Assembly: GCF_026805325.1 (NCBI RefSeq)
Contig: NZ_JAPRAT010000010.1
Coordinates: 1 to 64,000, forward strand
Origin: Natronobacillus azotifigens
GTDB lineage: Bacteria > Bacillota > Bacilli > Bacillales > Amphibacillaceae
Direction of reading: 5' to 3'
DNA: 64,000 nucleotides
Shown here: positions 23,411-31,489 of the stretch, piece by piece
Numbering within the stretch: the first letter of the stretch is position 1
Layout of the letters: each line of letters begins with the position of its first letter
Program-made: the position numbers and the translations under genes
Notes under the pieces: model-generated
Database searches by the model: none
What the model saw: the letters and a program-made list of their open reading frames with translations, nothing else
What the model was told of the DNA's origin: nothing

Positions 23411-24274
23411 ATGTTAAATCGTGTCATTCAACAATTTGGATTGAAGGTATTATCAGTTAATGAGGTTGAAGACTCTCATAGTTCAACAGTTTATAAATGT
23501 ATTTTGTCTAATGGTGATAATGTTTTTTTGAAAATTCCTTTTACAAAATTGAAGTATCAGCGAGAATTAGAAGCCTATGAAATTTTAAAAGGAAGGGTCT
23601 CTATTCCTGAAATGATGGATTTTTGGACAGGTGATGAGGATTGTCCAGGTGCTTTTTTATTATCTGAATTAAAAGGGAAACCGTTAACATCTAATGCTAC
23701 ACCAACAATAGCGTTCCGAGTTGGGGTCCTTCAGGCTGAAATGCATTCTATTCGTCCTCTTTCTGAGCAAATGTTAACTGGTATAAAAAATGAATTTCCG
23801 AACTGGTCTAATTTTGTTGAACAGCAATTTTATAGTTTTGCTGAAGATGTAAGGGATATTTTGGATGAACAATTATATAAAAAAGCCATTGAAAAATTTG
23901 AAAAGATGAAACAACAACTTCCGTCTCCAGATGGACCGAGCTTCGTACATATGGATTTTCGTCCAGCAAATATAATTGTTGATGATGATAAAGTTTCAGG
24001 AATAATAGATTTTGAAAGCGTAAGATTTGGTTCAACAGAAGTCGATTTTACCAAACTGTATCGTGATTTTTTAAGTTATGATGTTAGCTTGTATAATGCA
24101 TATCAAGAAGGCTATAACAGTATCAGACCATTAATTGACATAGAGAATGTGTTACCTTTTTATCGATTTACAGATGCATTCAATAGTATTGGATGGTCTA
24201 AACGCCGAGGAATTGAAAAAAATGCTTTGTTTTTAGAAGAAAATTTGTCAAGATTGAAAAAATGGTTACTATAA
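23411..24274 (+). CDS. Aminoglycoside phosphotransferase-family kinase
   Basis: A 287-residue protein of the APH/choline-kinase fold. An N-lobe Lys is in NVFLKIP (about residue 42), the catalytic loop is FVHMDFRPANII (about 180) and the metal-binding DFG equivalent is GIIDFES (about 198). The substrate cannot be told: APH-like kinases phosphorylate drugs, choline, sugars or homoserine. ATG 23411 follows a run of G residues (AGGGGGGGAAG) at ribosome-site distance and begins the conserved domain; the longer frame is rejected. It is the first gene of an accessory zone with lower GC than the block before it. Confidence 0.85.
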   Translation: MLNRVIQQFGLKVLSVNEVEDSHSSTVYKCILSNGDNVFLKIPFTKLKYQRELEAYEILKGRVSIPEMMDFWTGDEDCPGAFLLSELKGKPLTSNATPTIAFRVGVLQAEMHSIRPLSEQMLTGIKNEFPNWSNFVEQQFYSFAEDVRDILDEQLYKKAIEKFEKMKQQLPSPDGPSFVHMDFRPANIIVDDDKVSGIIDFESVRFGSTEVDFTKLYRDFLSYDVSLYNAYQEGYNSIRPLIDIENVLPFYRFTDAFNSIGWSKRRGIEKNALFLEENLSRLKKWLL

Positions 24275-24343
24275 TATAAGTTGATTTCCCCCTACATCAG
24301 AATATTAAATAATATCTCGTGGAATGTGAAGGAATGTACTTAA

Positions 24344-24400
24344 ATTAACGGATGCTCATCTGGAACAAGAACCGTAGACCTTATTCGTTAAAGGGGCAGA
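24344..24400 (+). repeat. Cassette-junction-like motif 2
   Basis: TTAACGGATGC, then TCTGGAACAAGAA, then GACCTTATTCGTTAAAGGGGCAG. The order and about 55 bases match the copy at 25175, so the two form direct repeats flanking the methyltransferase gene. Confidence 0.5.
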
Positions 24401-24464
24401 AGAGTTGAAGATGGTTTTTTATTTAAATTGATAAGAAGCGAAATCATAGGGGTTGATTTTTAAA

Positions 24465-25169
24465 ATGAGTAAAGTTCAATTTATTCGTAAAGAAGAAAAG
24501 AAATACCATGATTTTTGTTATGAAAAGTACAAATTATTTGAGGAGGGTTCATGGCTATATAAACCAGTTAAAACAGTGATTGATTTACTACTAATGTTTG
24601 AAGGGAAAACTAATCTTAAAGTGCTTGATTTAGGTTCAGGAGTGGGAAGAAATAGTATCCCGATTGCCCAAGAAATTAAAAATAAAAATGGAAAAGTTGT
24701 CTGCGTAGATTTATTGGATTCTGCATTAGATAAATTAAAACTTTATAGCGAAGAGTATGAAGTAGAAGAAGTAATTTTCACAATAAAAGCCGATATAGGT
24801 CATTACGAGATTACTAAAAATGAATATGATTTAATCGTTGCCGTTTCAACTTTAGAGCATGTTGAATCAGAAGATATTCTTGAAAAAGTAATTCAAAAAA
24901 TGGCATCAGGAACAAAAAATGAAGGAATAAACTGTATCATTGTTAATTCAGAGGTAGAAGAAATTGATATAGAAACAGGCGAGAATTTAGATGCGATGAT
25001 GGAAGTAAACATTAAAACAGAAGACATGCTGAATAAATTAAGGGCTATTTATGATGGTTGGGAAATAGTTAATCAATTAGTAAAGCCCTTGGAATATAAA
25101 ATTGTTCGTGATGAAAGAGATGTAATATTAAAAACAAATGCAATCACTTTCACTGTAAGAAAGAAATAA
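24465..25169 (+). CDS. Class I SAM-dependent methyltransferase
   Basis: A 234-residue methyltransferase with motif I VLDLGSGVGRNS near residue 50, an acidic end of strand 2 (VVCVDLLDSALDKL) and the motif IV region DLIVAVSTLEHVES. The fold resembles TehB/UbiE-like enzymes; the acceptor is unknown. ATG 24465 is chosen (AGGGG 12 bases upstream). The gene is flanked by two direct repeats (24344-24400 and 25175-25235), giving it the look of a mobile cassette. Confidence 0.82.
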   Translation: MSKVQFIRKEEKKYHDFCYEKYKLFEEGSWLYKPVKTVIDLLLMFEGKTNLKVLDLGSGVGRNSIPIAQEIKNKNGKVVCVDLLDSALDKLKLYSEEYEVEEVIFTIKADIGHYEITKNEYDLIVAVSTLEHVESEDILEKVIQKMASGTKNEGINCIIVNSEVEEIDIETGENLDAMMEVNIKTEDMLNKLRAIYDGWEIVNQLVKPLEYKIVRDERDVILKTNAITFTVRKK

Positions 25170-25174
25170 CATTT

Positions 25175-25250
25175 CACTAATGAGTGCTTATCTGGAACAA
25201 GAATCTCAGACCTTATTGCATTAACGAGGCAGGTTAATGTGCAATAAGGT
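25175..25250 (+). repeat. Cassette-junction-like motif 3 with long imperfect palindrome
   Basis: The repeat matches the 24344 copy. In addition CCTTATTGCATTAAC (25211-25225) pairs with GTTAATGTGCAATAAGG (25233-25249) around GAGGCAG, leaving a two-base bulge. This is attC-like in shape but lacks the canonical GTTRRRY core. Confidence 0.5.
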
Positions 25251-25290
25251 TTATAGGTTTATGTGAAATCAGTGTCAAGGAGGCTTATTT

Positions 25291-25461
25291 TTGTTATTGC
25301 AAATTCTATTAATAATATTTCTGTTCATATTTACTATTTTTAGTTGGTTTGAATACAGAAGAGATATGAGGAAAGCAGAAGCAGAAATAAGAAATGTATG
25401 TGTTCGATTTCTTTTTGCAATAATTGCATTAGTTTTATCCATTTTAGTAGTTATTTTCTAA
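25291..25461 (+). CDS. Small two-TM membrane protein
   Basis: A 56-residue product not recognised as a named family. The first hydrophobic segment (residues 1-18) leads to a charged cytoplasmic-looking middle (EYRRDMRKAEAEIR), then a second hydrophobic segment (40-56) runs to the stop. The TTG start is supported by AAGGAGG ten bases upstream. It lies in the same direction as its neighbours, between two junction-like motifs. Confidence 0.6.
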   Translation: MLLQILLIIFLFIFTIFSWFEYRRDMRKAEAEIRNVCVRFLFAIIALVLSILVVIF

Positions 25462-25505
25462 AGTAAAGGGTGCGAAAGTTGAATTTATAAAATGAGAGGG
25501 ATTAT

Positions 25506-25693
25506 ATGAGCAAAGATAAAGAAAAACCTGAAGAAATAAGAGGCTGAGGCTAAGAGAGTTAAACAACCCTTCTATTAGTGTACACGGGAGTAATCTCTTT
25601 GATTTAGTTGGTGGTTTAGGTTGGAAGGATTCTGGAATACTTATTCTGGTATTGATATTAGGATTTATAATTTATGCAGTCTTCTTTCGCTAA
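25506..25693 (+). pseudogene. DUF6366-family small protein, frameshifted
   Basis: The first frame gives MSKDKEKPEEIRG and stops. After a one-base shift near 25535-25545 the sequence continues as LNNPSISVHGSNLFDLVGG and ends in a hydrophobic LVLILGFIIYAVFFR. This order (charged start, LVGGLxWK block, C-terminal membrane anchor) is that of the DUF6366 family, normally a single reading frame of about 60 residues. Either a real frameshift or a sequencing error in a homopolymer-poor region explains it. Confidence 0.7.
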
Positions 25694-25762
25694 CGGATGC
25701 GATAGTGCAAGAAGTCGTTGCATCCAGTGTTGTGCTAACGGAGCAGAATGAATAAACAAGGA
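25690..25762 (+). repeat. Cassette-junction-like motif 4
   Basis: CTAACGGATGCGA and a GGATGC/GCATCC inverted repeat are followed by GTGCTAACGGAGCAG. It overlaps the stop codon of the DUF6366 remnant and precedes the RDD gene. Confidence 0.45.
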
Positions 25763-25808
25763 ATTCATGTGAGTTTTAATGTTAGTTAAAAACTATGCGA
25801 GGTGTCCC

Positions 25809-26306
25809 GTGATTATTATACCATTTCGAATAAGATTAAAAGAAGTGCTCGTTGATTATGTGGTCATACTTGCATATTTAGTCTTATTGTTGATTGTCAA
25901 CCTTGGAATCATTTATTTCATTTTAGACGGAATTCCAGAATATTCAGAATTACAAGCACAACTGATAGCCGCATTTACGTTAGTAATACCAATTATCCTT
26001 TTATTTTCATATTTAGATTACTTCAAAAATGGTTCTGTGGGAAAAATGATCTCTGGACTAAAACTGATGTACAAAAAGCGTAGATTTAGCTCAAGTTTAA
26101 CAAGAAACATCATCAAGTTTTTGCCGTGGCAGTTAGGACATATAGGTGTTATTCATGGGATGTATAGTGATTTTTCCATAACTTCTATTGTCATTATGAA
26201 CAGCGGCAACCTACTTGGATTAACAATGCTGTTTATGGGGTTATTTAGAAAAGATAAAAGACATTTGGGAGATATGGTAGCAGGCACAAACGTAGAGTTA
26301 AATTAG
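25809..26306 (+). CDS. RDD-family membrane protein
   Basis: A 165-residue protein with RDD-type layout: Arg-Leu near the N-terminus (RIRLKEVLVDY), two long membrane helices (about 18-45 and 58-80), a basic loop GSVGKMISGLKLM and the terminal RHLGDMVAGTNV motif. The family function is unclear; transport or membrane stress roles have been proposed. GTG 25809 has GAGGTG upstream and fits relatives that begin with the RLKE block. ATG 25779 would add ten residues without a ribosome site. Confidence 0.72.
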   Translation: MIIIPFRIRLKEVLVDYVVILAYLVLLLIVNLGIIYFILDGIPEYSELQAQLIAAFTLVIPIILLFSYLDYFKNGSVGKMISGLKLMYKKRRFSSSLTRNIIKFLPWQLGHIGVIHGMYSDFSITSIVIMNSGNLLGLTMLFMGLFRKDKRHLGDMVAGTNVELN

Positions 26307-26437
26307 ACTATATTATATACATTTATTGATGTTATTGGAATTTTGGTGTTTACTGTAGGAATAGTTAACAAATAATAAGTTATTAAACTGTGTTTCGGAG
26401 GTACTGAAGTGCCAATTTTAAATATAAAGAAACCATA

Positions 26438-26752
26438 ATATGTAATTTTGGTAATGAAGATTCTCAAGGAAAAAGGGAATTTGCCGTTCATTTTTTAAAA
26501 TCGTTTTTACAAGGGTATTTCCAAGAAAATAACCTTGATAAATATTGGTTAACTAAGCTGCCGTTTTTTTAAAACTATAGGGAAATTTATTCTTATCTCT
26601 ACTTTGAAAGATTTCTAAATGAAGACCAGAAAAATAATAAAAAGATTAAACAAACATTAAATAATATGAGGGAGAAAATAGAGAGTGACACCCCTTGTCT
26701 GGATCTATCTTACAAAGATTATTCACCCCGGGTGGCTGTGAAACGAAAATAA
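26438..26752 (+). pseudogene. Aminoglycoside phosphotransferase-family remnant (C-terminal part)
   Basis: The frame reads CNFGNEDSQGKREFAVHFLK, then LDKYWLTKLPFF, a TAA at 26570-26572, and resumes NYREIYSYLYFERFLNED. This looks like the region after the DFG-type motif of APH-fold kinases, which ends with such a helical YREI...Y block. The N-lobe and catalytic loop are gone. It is a decayed second phosphotransferase in the same zone. Assignment rests on pattern only. Confidence 0.5.
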
Positions 26753-26774
26753 GAAAATACAAAGAGGTGAAAAG

Positions 26775-27128
26775 ATGTTTATCTTACATTGTATAACTAA
26801 AAGTAAGTGGGATAAAGCCAAGCAAAGTCCATATTACGGTAGAGAATCGGTGGATACTTGTGGTTTCATCCATTGTTCTTCAATTGAAAATTTTTGGAGG
26901 GTAGCTTCTAATTTTAAAGAGGTTGAAGAAGCATTATTGCTATTGTGTATCGATACAAACAAAGTGGAATCTGTTATTAAATGGGAAGACCATGATAATT
27001 GTGGAAGAAAATACCCACATATTTATGGAGAATTAAATCTCGATTCAGTTGTTGATGTTTTACCATTCTTAAAAAATGGAGATGGAGATTTTATTCAAAA
27101 CAAAGAATTGGAACAACTAATTTTATAA
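26775..27128 (+). CDS. DUF952 family protein
   Basis: A 117-residue DUF952 protein with the family pattern ILHCITKSKWD at the start, GFIHCSS near 31 and KYPHIYGELN near 88. The His/Cys pair in GFIHCS is the conserved candidate active-site region; no reaction is established. GAGGTG precedes the ATG. It is followed by a strong hairpin and then repeat family 2, copy B, which ends the cassette-like zone. Confidence 0.85.
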   Translation: MFILHCITKSKWDKAKQSPYYGRESVDTCGFIHCSSIENFWRVASNFKEVEEALLLLCIDTNKVESVIKWEDHDNCGRKYPHIYGELNLDSVVDVLPFLKNGDGDFIQNKELEQLIL

Positions 27129-27140
27129 GAACTGATGCTA

Positions 27141-27178
27141 ATTGAAAAGCTTAGAGATGAATATTCTATAAGCTTTTC
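27141..27178 (+). terminator. Terminator after DUF952 gene
   Basis: GAAAAGCTTA pairs with TAAGCTTTTC around a loop of about fifteen bases. Confidence 0.65.
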
Positions 27179-27224
27179 TTACGTAATAAGAAAAAGTTTG
27201 AAAAATTAGCTTTATGGCGATATC

Positions 27225-27414
27225 TTTAGGTGTTTTATCTTTAAATAGATGCAAAAGATTTTCTAGTATAATAGTAGGTTCTTTCGTTTTACTTATTGGA
27301 AGGTGTCACAGTAGCGTGACATGACAAGCATTAACTTGTCACCATCAGCCCTTTACAAAATATATCTTCTTATTGTTTTTTAAAAGGACCGGGTGAACTT
27401 TCCCGGTTTATCTT
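27225..27414. repeat. Second repeat family, copy B
   Basis: It aligns with 21301-21542 from TTTAGGTG through TCCCGGTTTATCTT. It keeps degenerate versions of the two small palindromes (TGTCACAGTAGCGTGACA and TGACAAGCATTAACTTGTCA). It lacks the left arm of the 30-bp stem, having only the right arm TTCGTTTTACTTATTGGAAG. Same orientation as copy A. The rest of the gap up to 27564 shows nothing recognisable. Confidence 0.85.
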
Positions 27415-27564
27415 GATAAATTCGTATACCTGGAATAGATTCTCACTTTCAGGTGCTCATGAAATTTGAGCTCGTTTATTATAAATACGTGATCTACGCA
27501 CATCAATTTATTAAAATAAGCATACCTTAGCGTTTAGCATTGCACAGAGATGAATATCATGCAA

Positions 27565-28371
27565 TCATGAACCGCTAGGGTGTGTGCAATCATCTGAATG
27601 TACCCTTACCTGTATAGTCAAGTGGATTTCTGTTCTTGAAAATAAAAAAGTTGTAAAGTCCTCCACGATAACGCACGCTCCAATTGGTTCATACCCCTTA
27701 TCTTTACATTTTTTGATAGCAATTTCCTCAAGTGCATTTAACTCATCATAGCTGTTGATGACAAAGTTTAGGCAGATATAACAGCCAGCTTCTAATTCAT
27801 AGATAGGTAGATGTAAAATTTGTTTGTTGTTTATTTGATCAAAGAGACAACTTATATGCTTAGATTGGCCGAGAATGGTGAATAATAGGTAGCTATTGTC
27901 ATAGTAGTGTAACCCATGGTGCTGAACAAACGCATAAAGGTCCCTTTCATGCTGATCTGTATTGATATTGTCACCTATAACATATAGGGTGCGTTTTGGG
28001 AAAAAGTTTACACTTTCTTTCTCTATATTAAATTGGGTATAATTTCTTCTCAACTTATTTATAAACCGTAATGTTTGTTTTAGTTGAGTTATTTCCGTGT
28101 TAACTTGTTGTTCTGCAGTGTCTAATATGTGATTAAAACTATATGAATCCCTTTGCTCAAGAATACCTTTAATTGCAAGGATTGAAAGATTTAGCTTTCT
28201 GAAGGCGTTAATCATTTCAAGAGTATCTAGTTCTTTATAAGAGTATAGTCTGTAGCCGTTATCATCAATGAGATGAGGTTTTAGAAGCCCTTTTTTCTCA
28301 TAAAATCTGATCTGTGATGTAGATAGGTTTAAGAGAGTTGCGACTTCACCTATTGTCAAAAAAGTTCTCAC
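27565..28371 (-). CDS. MerR-family transcriptional regulator
   Basis: A 268-residue regulator with the MerR winged helix at residues 4-70 (TIGEVATLLNLSTSQIRFYE, then KKGLLKPH) and the dimerisation coiled coil at about 75-120. A C-terminal ligand domain from about 125 to 260 resembles the multidrug-sensing GyrI-like or BmrR-like class. It is divergent from the MATE transporter, with a shared MerR-type operator between them, so it most likely activates the pump when a toxic ligand is bound. Confidence 0.85.
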   Translation of the reverse strand: MRTFLTIGEVATLLNLSTSQIRFYEKKGLLKPHLIDDNGYRLYSYKELDTLEMINAFRKLNLSILAIKGILEQRDSYSFNHILDTAEQQVNTEITQLKQTLRFINKLRRNYTQFNIEKESVNFFPKRTLYVIGDNINTDQHERDLYAFVQHHGLHYYDNSYLLFTILGQSKHISCLFDQINNKQILHLPIYELEAGCYICLNFVINSYDELNALEEIAIKKCKDKGYEPIGACVIVEDFTTFLFSRTEIHLTIQVRVHSDDCTHPSGS

Positions 28372-28386
28372 TTCGCCAATACCTCC

Positions 28387-28417
28387 TTGACCTTAAACTT
28401 GGTTTAAGGTTTATCAT
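28387..28417 (+). promoter_or_regulatory. MerR-type promoter/operator of the MATE gene
   Basis: The -35 TTGACC and -10 TATCAT are separated by 19 bases, the over-long spacing that MerR activators correct. The spacer carries the palindrome ACCTTAAA (28390-28397) / TTTAAGGT (28403-28410). It points toward the MATE gene. Confidence 0.85.
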
Positions 28418-28462
28418 ATCAATTGTTGAGCTTGCATTCAACTAATTCATAAAGAGGTGAGA

Positions 28463-29821
28463 ATGGTGGAAGAAAAAACAGGGTTAGATTTAGGGAAAAC
28501 AAATATTCACCAAATATTTTGGACTTATGCGATCCCTTCGATACTTATGATGATCGTACAAAGTACAGCAGGGTTTATAGACTCCTTTTTTGTCGGACGC
28601 TATGTTGGAGTTGATGGGTTGGCGGCAATTACATTAATTATGCCGTTAATTCTTTTTTTAATTGGCGTTGGGACAATGGTTGCTATTGGTGGCACAACAC
28701 TAGCAGGGATAGAAAAAGGAGCTGGAAATAATGATAAGAGCAATAACTATTTTAATGTAACTACACGGTTACTTTTAATGTCAGGGGTATTGGGATCTAT
28801 TCTTATTTATATAATAATTCCTACGCTTGCCAATATAATTGGTGCAGAGAGGGATGTACTTTTCCATACAGTGACGTATGCGCGCTATATTTCTTTATTT
28901 ATCCCATTCTTTTTGCTCAGCTTCGCTTTTAGTTTTTTTCTTAAGCTTGATGGTAAGCCTGTTGCAACTGTGATGGTTATGTTAAGTGGCACGTTAACGA
29001 ATATTGTGTTGGATTATTTCTTCGTTGCAAAATTAGGGATGGGTATTAAAGGAGCTGCTTTAGCAACCGGCATTTCGCAGACATTGCCTGCCATAATCTT
29101 TTTTGTGTTAATTATATACAAGACGAACTGGACATTTAAAAAGCCACGCTACTCTTTTTCCGAGATTAAAGGTATATGCTACAATGGTTCCTCTGAGTTT
29201 TTAACGAATATTGCAACAGCGGTAACGGGTATGGCATTTAATTATATCGTGATGAACAGGCTAGGTGGTAATGGTGTGGCTGCTTTCTCAGTCTCTCTAC
29301 AAATTGCGGCCATTGCCTCTTCAATAGGTTATGGGATTGCAGAAGGTGGACAGGTAGCGCTTAGTTACAACTTCGGCGCCAAGCAATACAATCGGGTAAA
29401 GCAAATTAGAAACTTGAGTTTGGTAGTAAGCTTTCTTTTAGGCATAATCTTAGCAGTCACTTCTTTAATTTTTAGCACGGAATTGGCTAGTGTTTTTCTG
29501 ACAGATACAAGCACAATTAATTTAGCTAATAATATTTTGAAATATTATGCAATTTCTTTTCTTTTTCTATGTGTAAACATAAACATTGTCACTTATTATA
29601 CAGCGATTAATGACCCTTTACGTTCAGCAGGGATTGCATTATATCGCAGCTTAATTGCAGCCTTACTGGGTTTATCTACCCTGCCATTATTATTTGGTCA
29701 AAATGGAATATGGCTGACGATCATATTCGTCGAGTCAAGTGCGCTTATAATAGGCTTTTTCATGTTAAAGAGGAACCCATTAGGGCGATTGAAATTAAGC
29801 TTGATTCAAGGTCATCGTTAG
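28463..29821 (+). CDS. MATE-family multidrug/toxin efflux transporter
   Basis: A 452-residue, twelve-segment cation-coupled antiporter of the MepA/NorM type. The two six-helix halves are visible, with conserved starts (FWTYAIPSILMMIVQS near residue 17 and the second half from about 230). GGTTLAGIEKGAGN near 80 and the FSVSLQIAAIASSIGYGIAEGG-like region are typical. AAGAGGTG lies just before ATG 28463. It is probably induced by the divergent MerR regulator through the 19-bp spacer promoter. Confidence 0.9.
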   Translation: MVEEKTGLDLGKTNIHQIFWTYAIPSILMMIVQSTAGFIDSFFVGRYVGVDGLAAITLIMPLILFLIGVGTMVAIGGTTLAGIEKGAGNNDKSNNYFNVTTRLLLMSGVLGSILIYIIIPTLANIIGAERDVLFHTVTYARYISLFIPFFLLSFAFSFFLKLDGKPVATVMVMLSGTLTNIVLDYFFVAKLGMGIKGAALATGISQTLPAIIFFVLIIYKTNWTFKKPRYSFSEIKGICYNGSSEFLTNIATAVTGMAFNYIVMNRLGGNGVAAFSVSLQIAAIASSIGYGIAEGGQVALSYNFGAKQYNRVKQIRNLSLVVSFLLGIILAVTSLIFSTELASVFLTDTSTINLANNILKYYAISFLFLCVNINIVTYYTAINDPLRSAGIALYRSLIAALLGLSTLPLLFGQNGIWLTIIFVESSALIIGFFMLKRNPLGRLKLSLIQGHR

Positions 29822-30247
29822 TCTAATTTATGTTTTTACTAAGCGGGTAGAACTCGTCTTTCATTGTCGGATAAGCCATTGGGTCTACTGGTTATGGCTT
29901 CCAATTATTGAAATCCGCTATCAAAGTAGTTAAATTATGGTTGTTCTTGGTATGCCCGTTTTTCCATTACGTAAGAATTTTATTACCCCTTGCTAGAGAA
30001 GTCTATAAAAACCACAACTGCTATATGATAAATATTTATTACAAGAAATCAAGCGTAGTGCTTTACGATCGTGAACAGGTTCTTTATAGTAAGGGGTTTA
30101 TCGAGGATACCTTGTGTGGACTGGTCCTTCGTTTTACCAAGCCAATCCCGCTCAAGCAGAAGTAAAAACAGTGGTTCTTGCCAAGCGAAAGATAATGAAA
30201 CGATTATTGATGCCACCTATGGACTGTTTTTTTCGCTTTTTTATATT

Positions 30248-30432
30248 TTTTGCAAAATAAAGTTCTTCCTCACTGAAGTCCTTTTATTTTGCAAAATTTT
30301 CTTAATAGTCTTTGGTCTCCATTTTTTCTTGTTTGCCTCTAACAGTATTCCTTCCTGTTTCAAACTTCGTGCGATTGGGGATTGACTTATCCCTTCTAGA
30401 TACTCCCTATAATAGATTGCGCATTATCACTT
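30248..30432 (-). pseudogene. Large serine recombinase remnant
   Basis: On the minus strand the frame reads IYYREYLEGISQSPIARSLK, then KKKWRPKTIKKILQNK. This is the Recombinase-domain region of large serine integrases (usual form YREYLEGxSxxxIAxxLNxEGI ... WxxxTIxxILxN). Only about 60 residues survive, and both ends are open. The surrounding 29822-30620 gap of about 800 bases has no intact gene; short frames at 29908-30385 look like decayed sequence. Confidence 0.55.
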
Positions 30433-30647
30433 CTGTATCTACTGGATAATCACTAGTCGTTTATTTCAATCATTGGTACAACCAAGGAAACGGTTGTGGT
30501 TAACCTGAAATTCAATGTTGACAATAAAATAACCAAAAGTATAATTTGTTATACAAGTAATACTAATAATACTTATTTTACAAGTTCTACAAAATATAAA
30601 TACTATTTGATCGATTAAAATCGAAAACAATCGTGGGAGGCTATGCT

Positions 30648-30960
30648 ATGAAAGGTAAAGCTAAGAGAGAAGATAAATACATGGGTGCGGTTAAAGTGGG
30701 ATCGAAAGGACAAATTGTTATTCCAAAAGAAGTACGAGACATGTTTGATATTAATCCTGGAGATACATTGATGTTACTAGCAGATGCTCAAAAAGGTATA
30801 GCACTTGAACGGAATGGGCGTTTTTAATAAAATTGCAGATGCAATTTTCAATGGGAAAGCAAAAGATATATATCCTGAGAATAGTGAAGAAGAAAGCTTA
30901 ATCTTTGCAGAAGAAATCAAAAAAACAGTAAAGAGGAGGGTGAGAAATGATAGCAATTCA
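30648..30960 (+). pseudogene. AbrB/SpoVT-type transcriptional regulator, frameshifted
   Basis: The frame from ATG 30648 (RBS GGGAGG) encodes the swapped-hairpin DNA-binding domain (GAVKVGSKGQIVIPKEVRDM, then FDINPGDTLMLLAD) and stops after GIALERNGRF. One extra A at about 30811-30812 explains the stop: removing it restores ERMGVFNKIADAIF and DIYPENSEEESLIFAEEIKK in the next frame. This C-terminal part belongs to AbrB proteins encoded with ABC transporters. The DNA-binding half could still be made. Confidence 0.72.
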
Positions 30961-31483
30961 AACAAAAAACCTTACAAAGAAATATAAGAAAAGAGTTGCA
31001 GTCAATGCTCTTAACGTGAATGTTAAGAAGGGAGAACTACTTGCTTTGCTTGGGGTAAATGGTGCTGGAAAAACTACAACGATAAAAATGTTATCATGCC
31101 TAGTTAAACCAACAGACGGTAATGCGTTAGTATTAGGAAACAGCATTGTATCTGACACATTTAAGGTAAAAGAACGAATTAATGTTTCTCCTCAAGAAAC
31201 TGCAATAGCCCCAAATCTAACTGTAAGAGAAAATCTAGAATTTATTGCTGGAGTTCACGGAAATGATAAGAAAAGTTCCAAAGAAAAAACAAATGAAATC
31301 CTTTCATCCTTTGGTTTAACTGACATAGCAAATGATAGAGCTAAGATATTATCTGGCGGTTGGCAGAGACGTCTTAGCATTGCAATGGCATTGATATCTG
31401 AACCGAAAGTTTTATTTCTTGATGAACCAACTCTTGGACTTGATGTACTTGCGAGACGAGAGCTCTGGAGGGGAGTAGGCTAA
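30947..31483 (+). pseudogene. ABC transporter ATP-binding protein, 3'-truncated
   Basis: A daunorubicin-type ABC ATPase fragment of 178 residues. Walker A GVNGAGKTT (about residue 38), the signature LSGGWQRRLSIAMAL (about 137) and Walker B VLFLDEPTLGLD (about 157) are present. The reading then ends at RELWRGVG, where relatives continue through the H-loop and another 100-150 residues. No permease follows; the next gene is an unrelated dehydrogenase, so a deletion joined the two near 31470. It overlaps the AbrB remnant, the usual regulator-ABC pairing. Confidence 0.75.
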
Positions 31484-31489
31484 AAAGTT

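Noticed and set aside
25211..25249. Canonical integron attC site
   Set aside because: The GTTRRRY/RYYYAAC cores are not matched exactly and no integron integrase is in the window, so I kept only the cassette-like description.
29908..30385. Overlapping open frames of 85 and 104 residues
   Set aside because: Both lack ribosome sites, read different frames of the same low-complexity DNA and overlap the antisense recombinase remnant.
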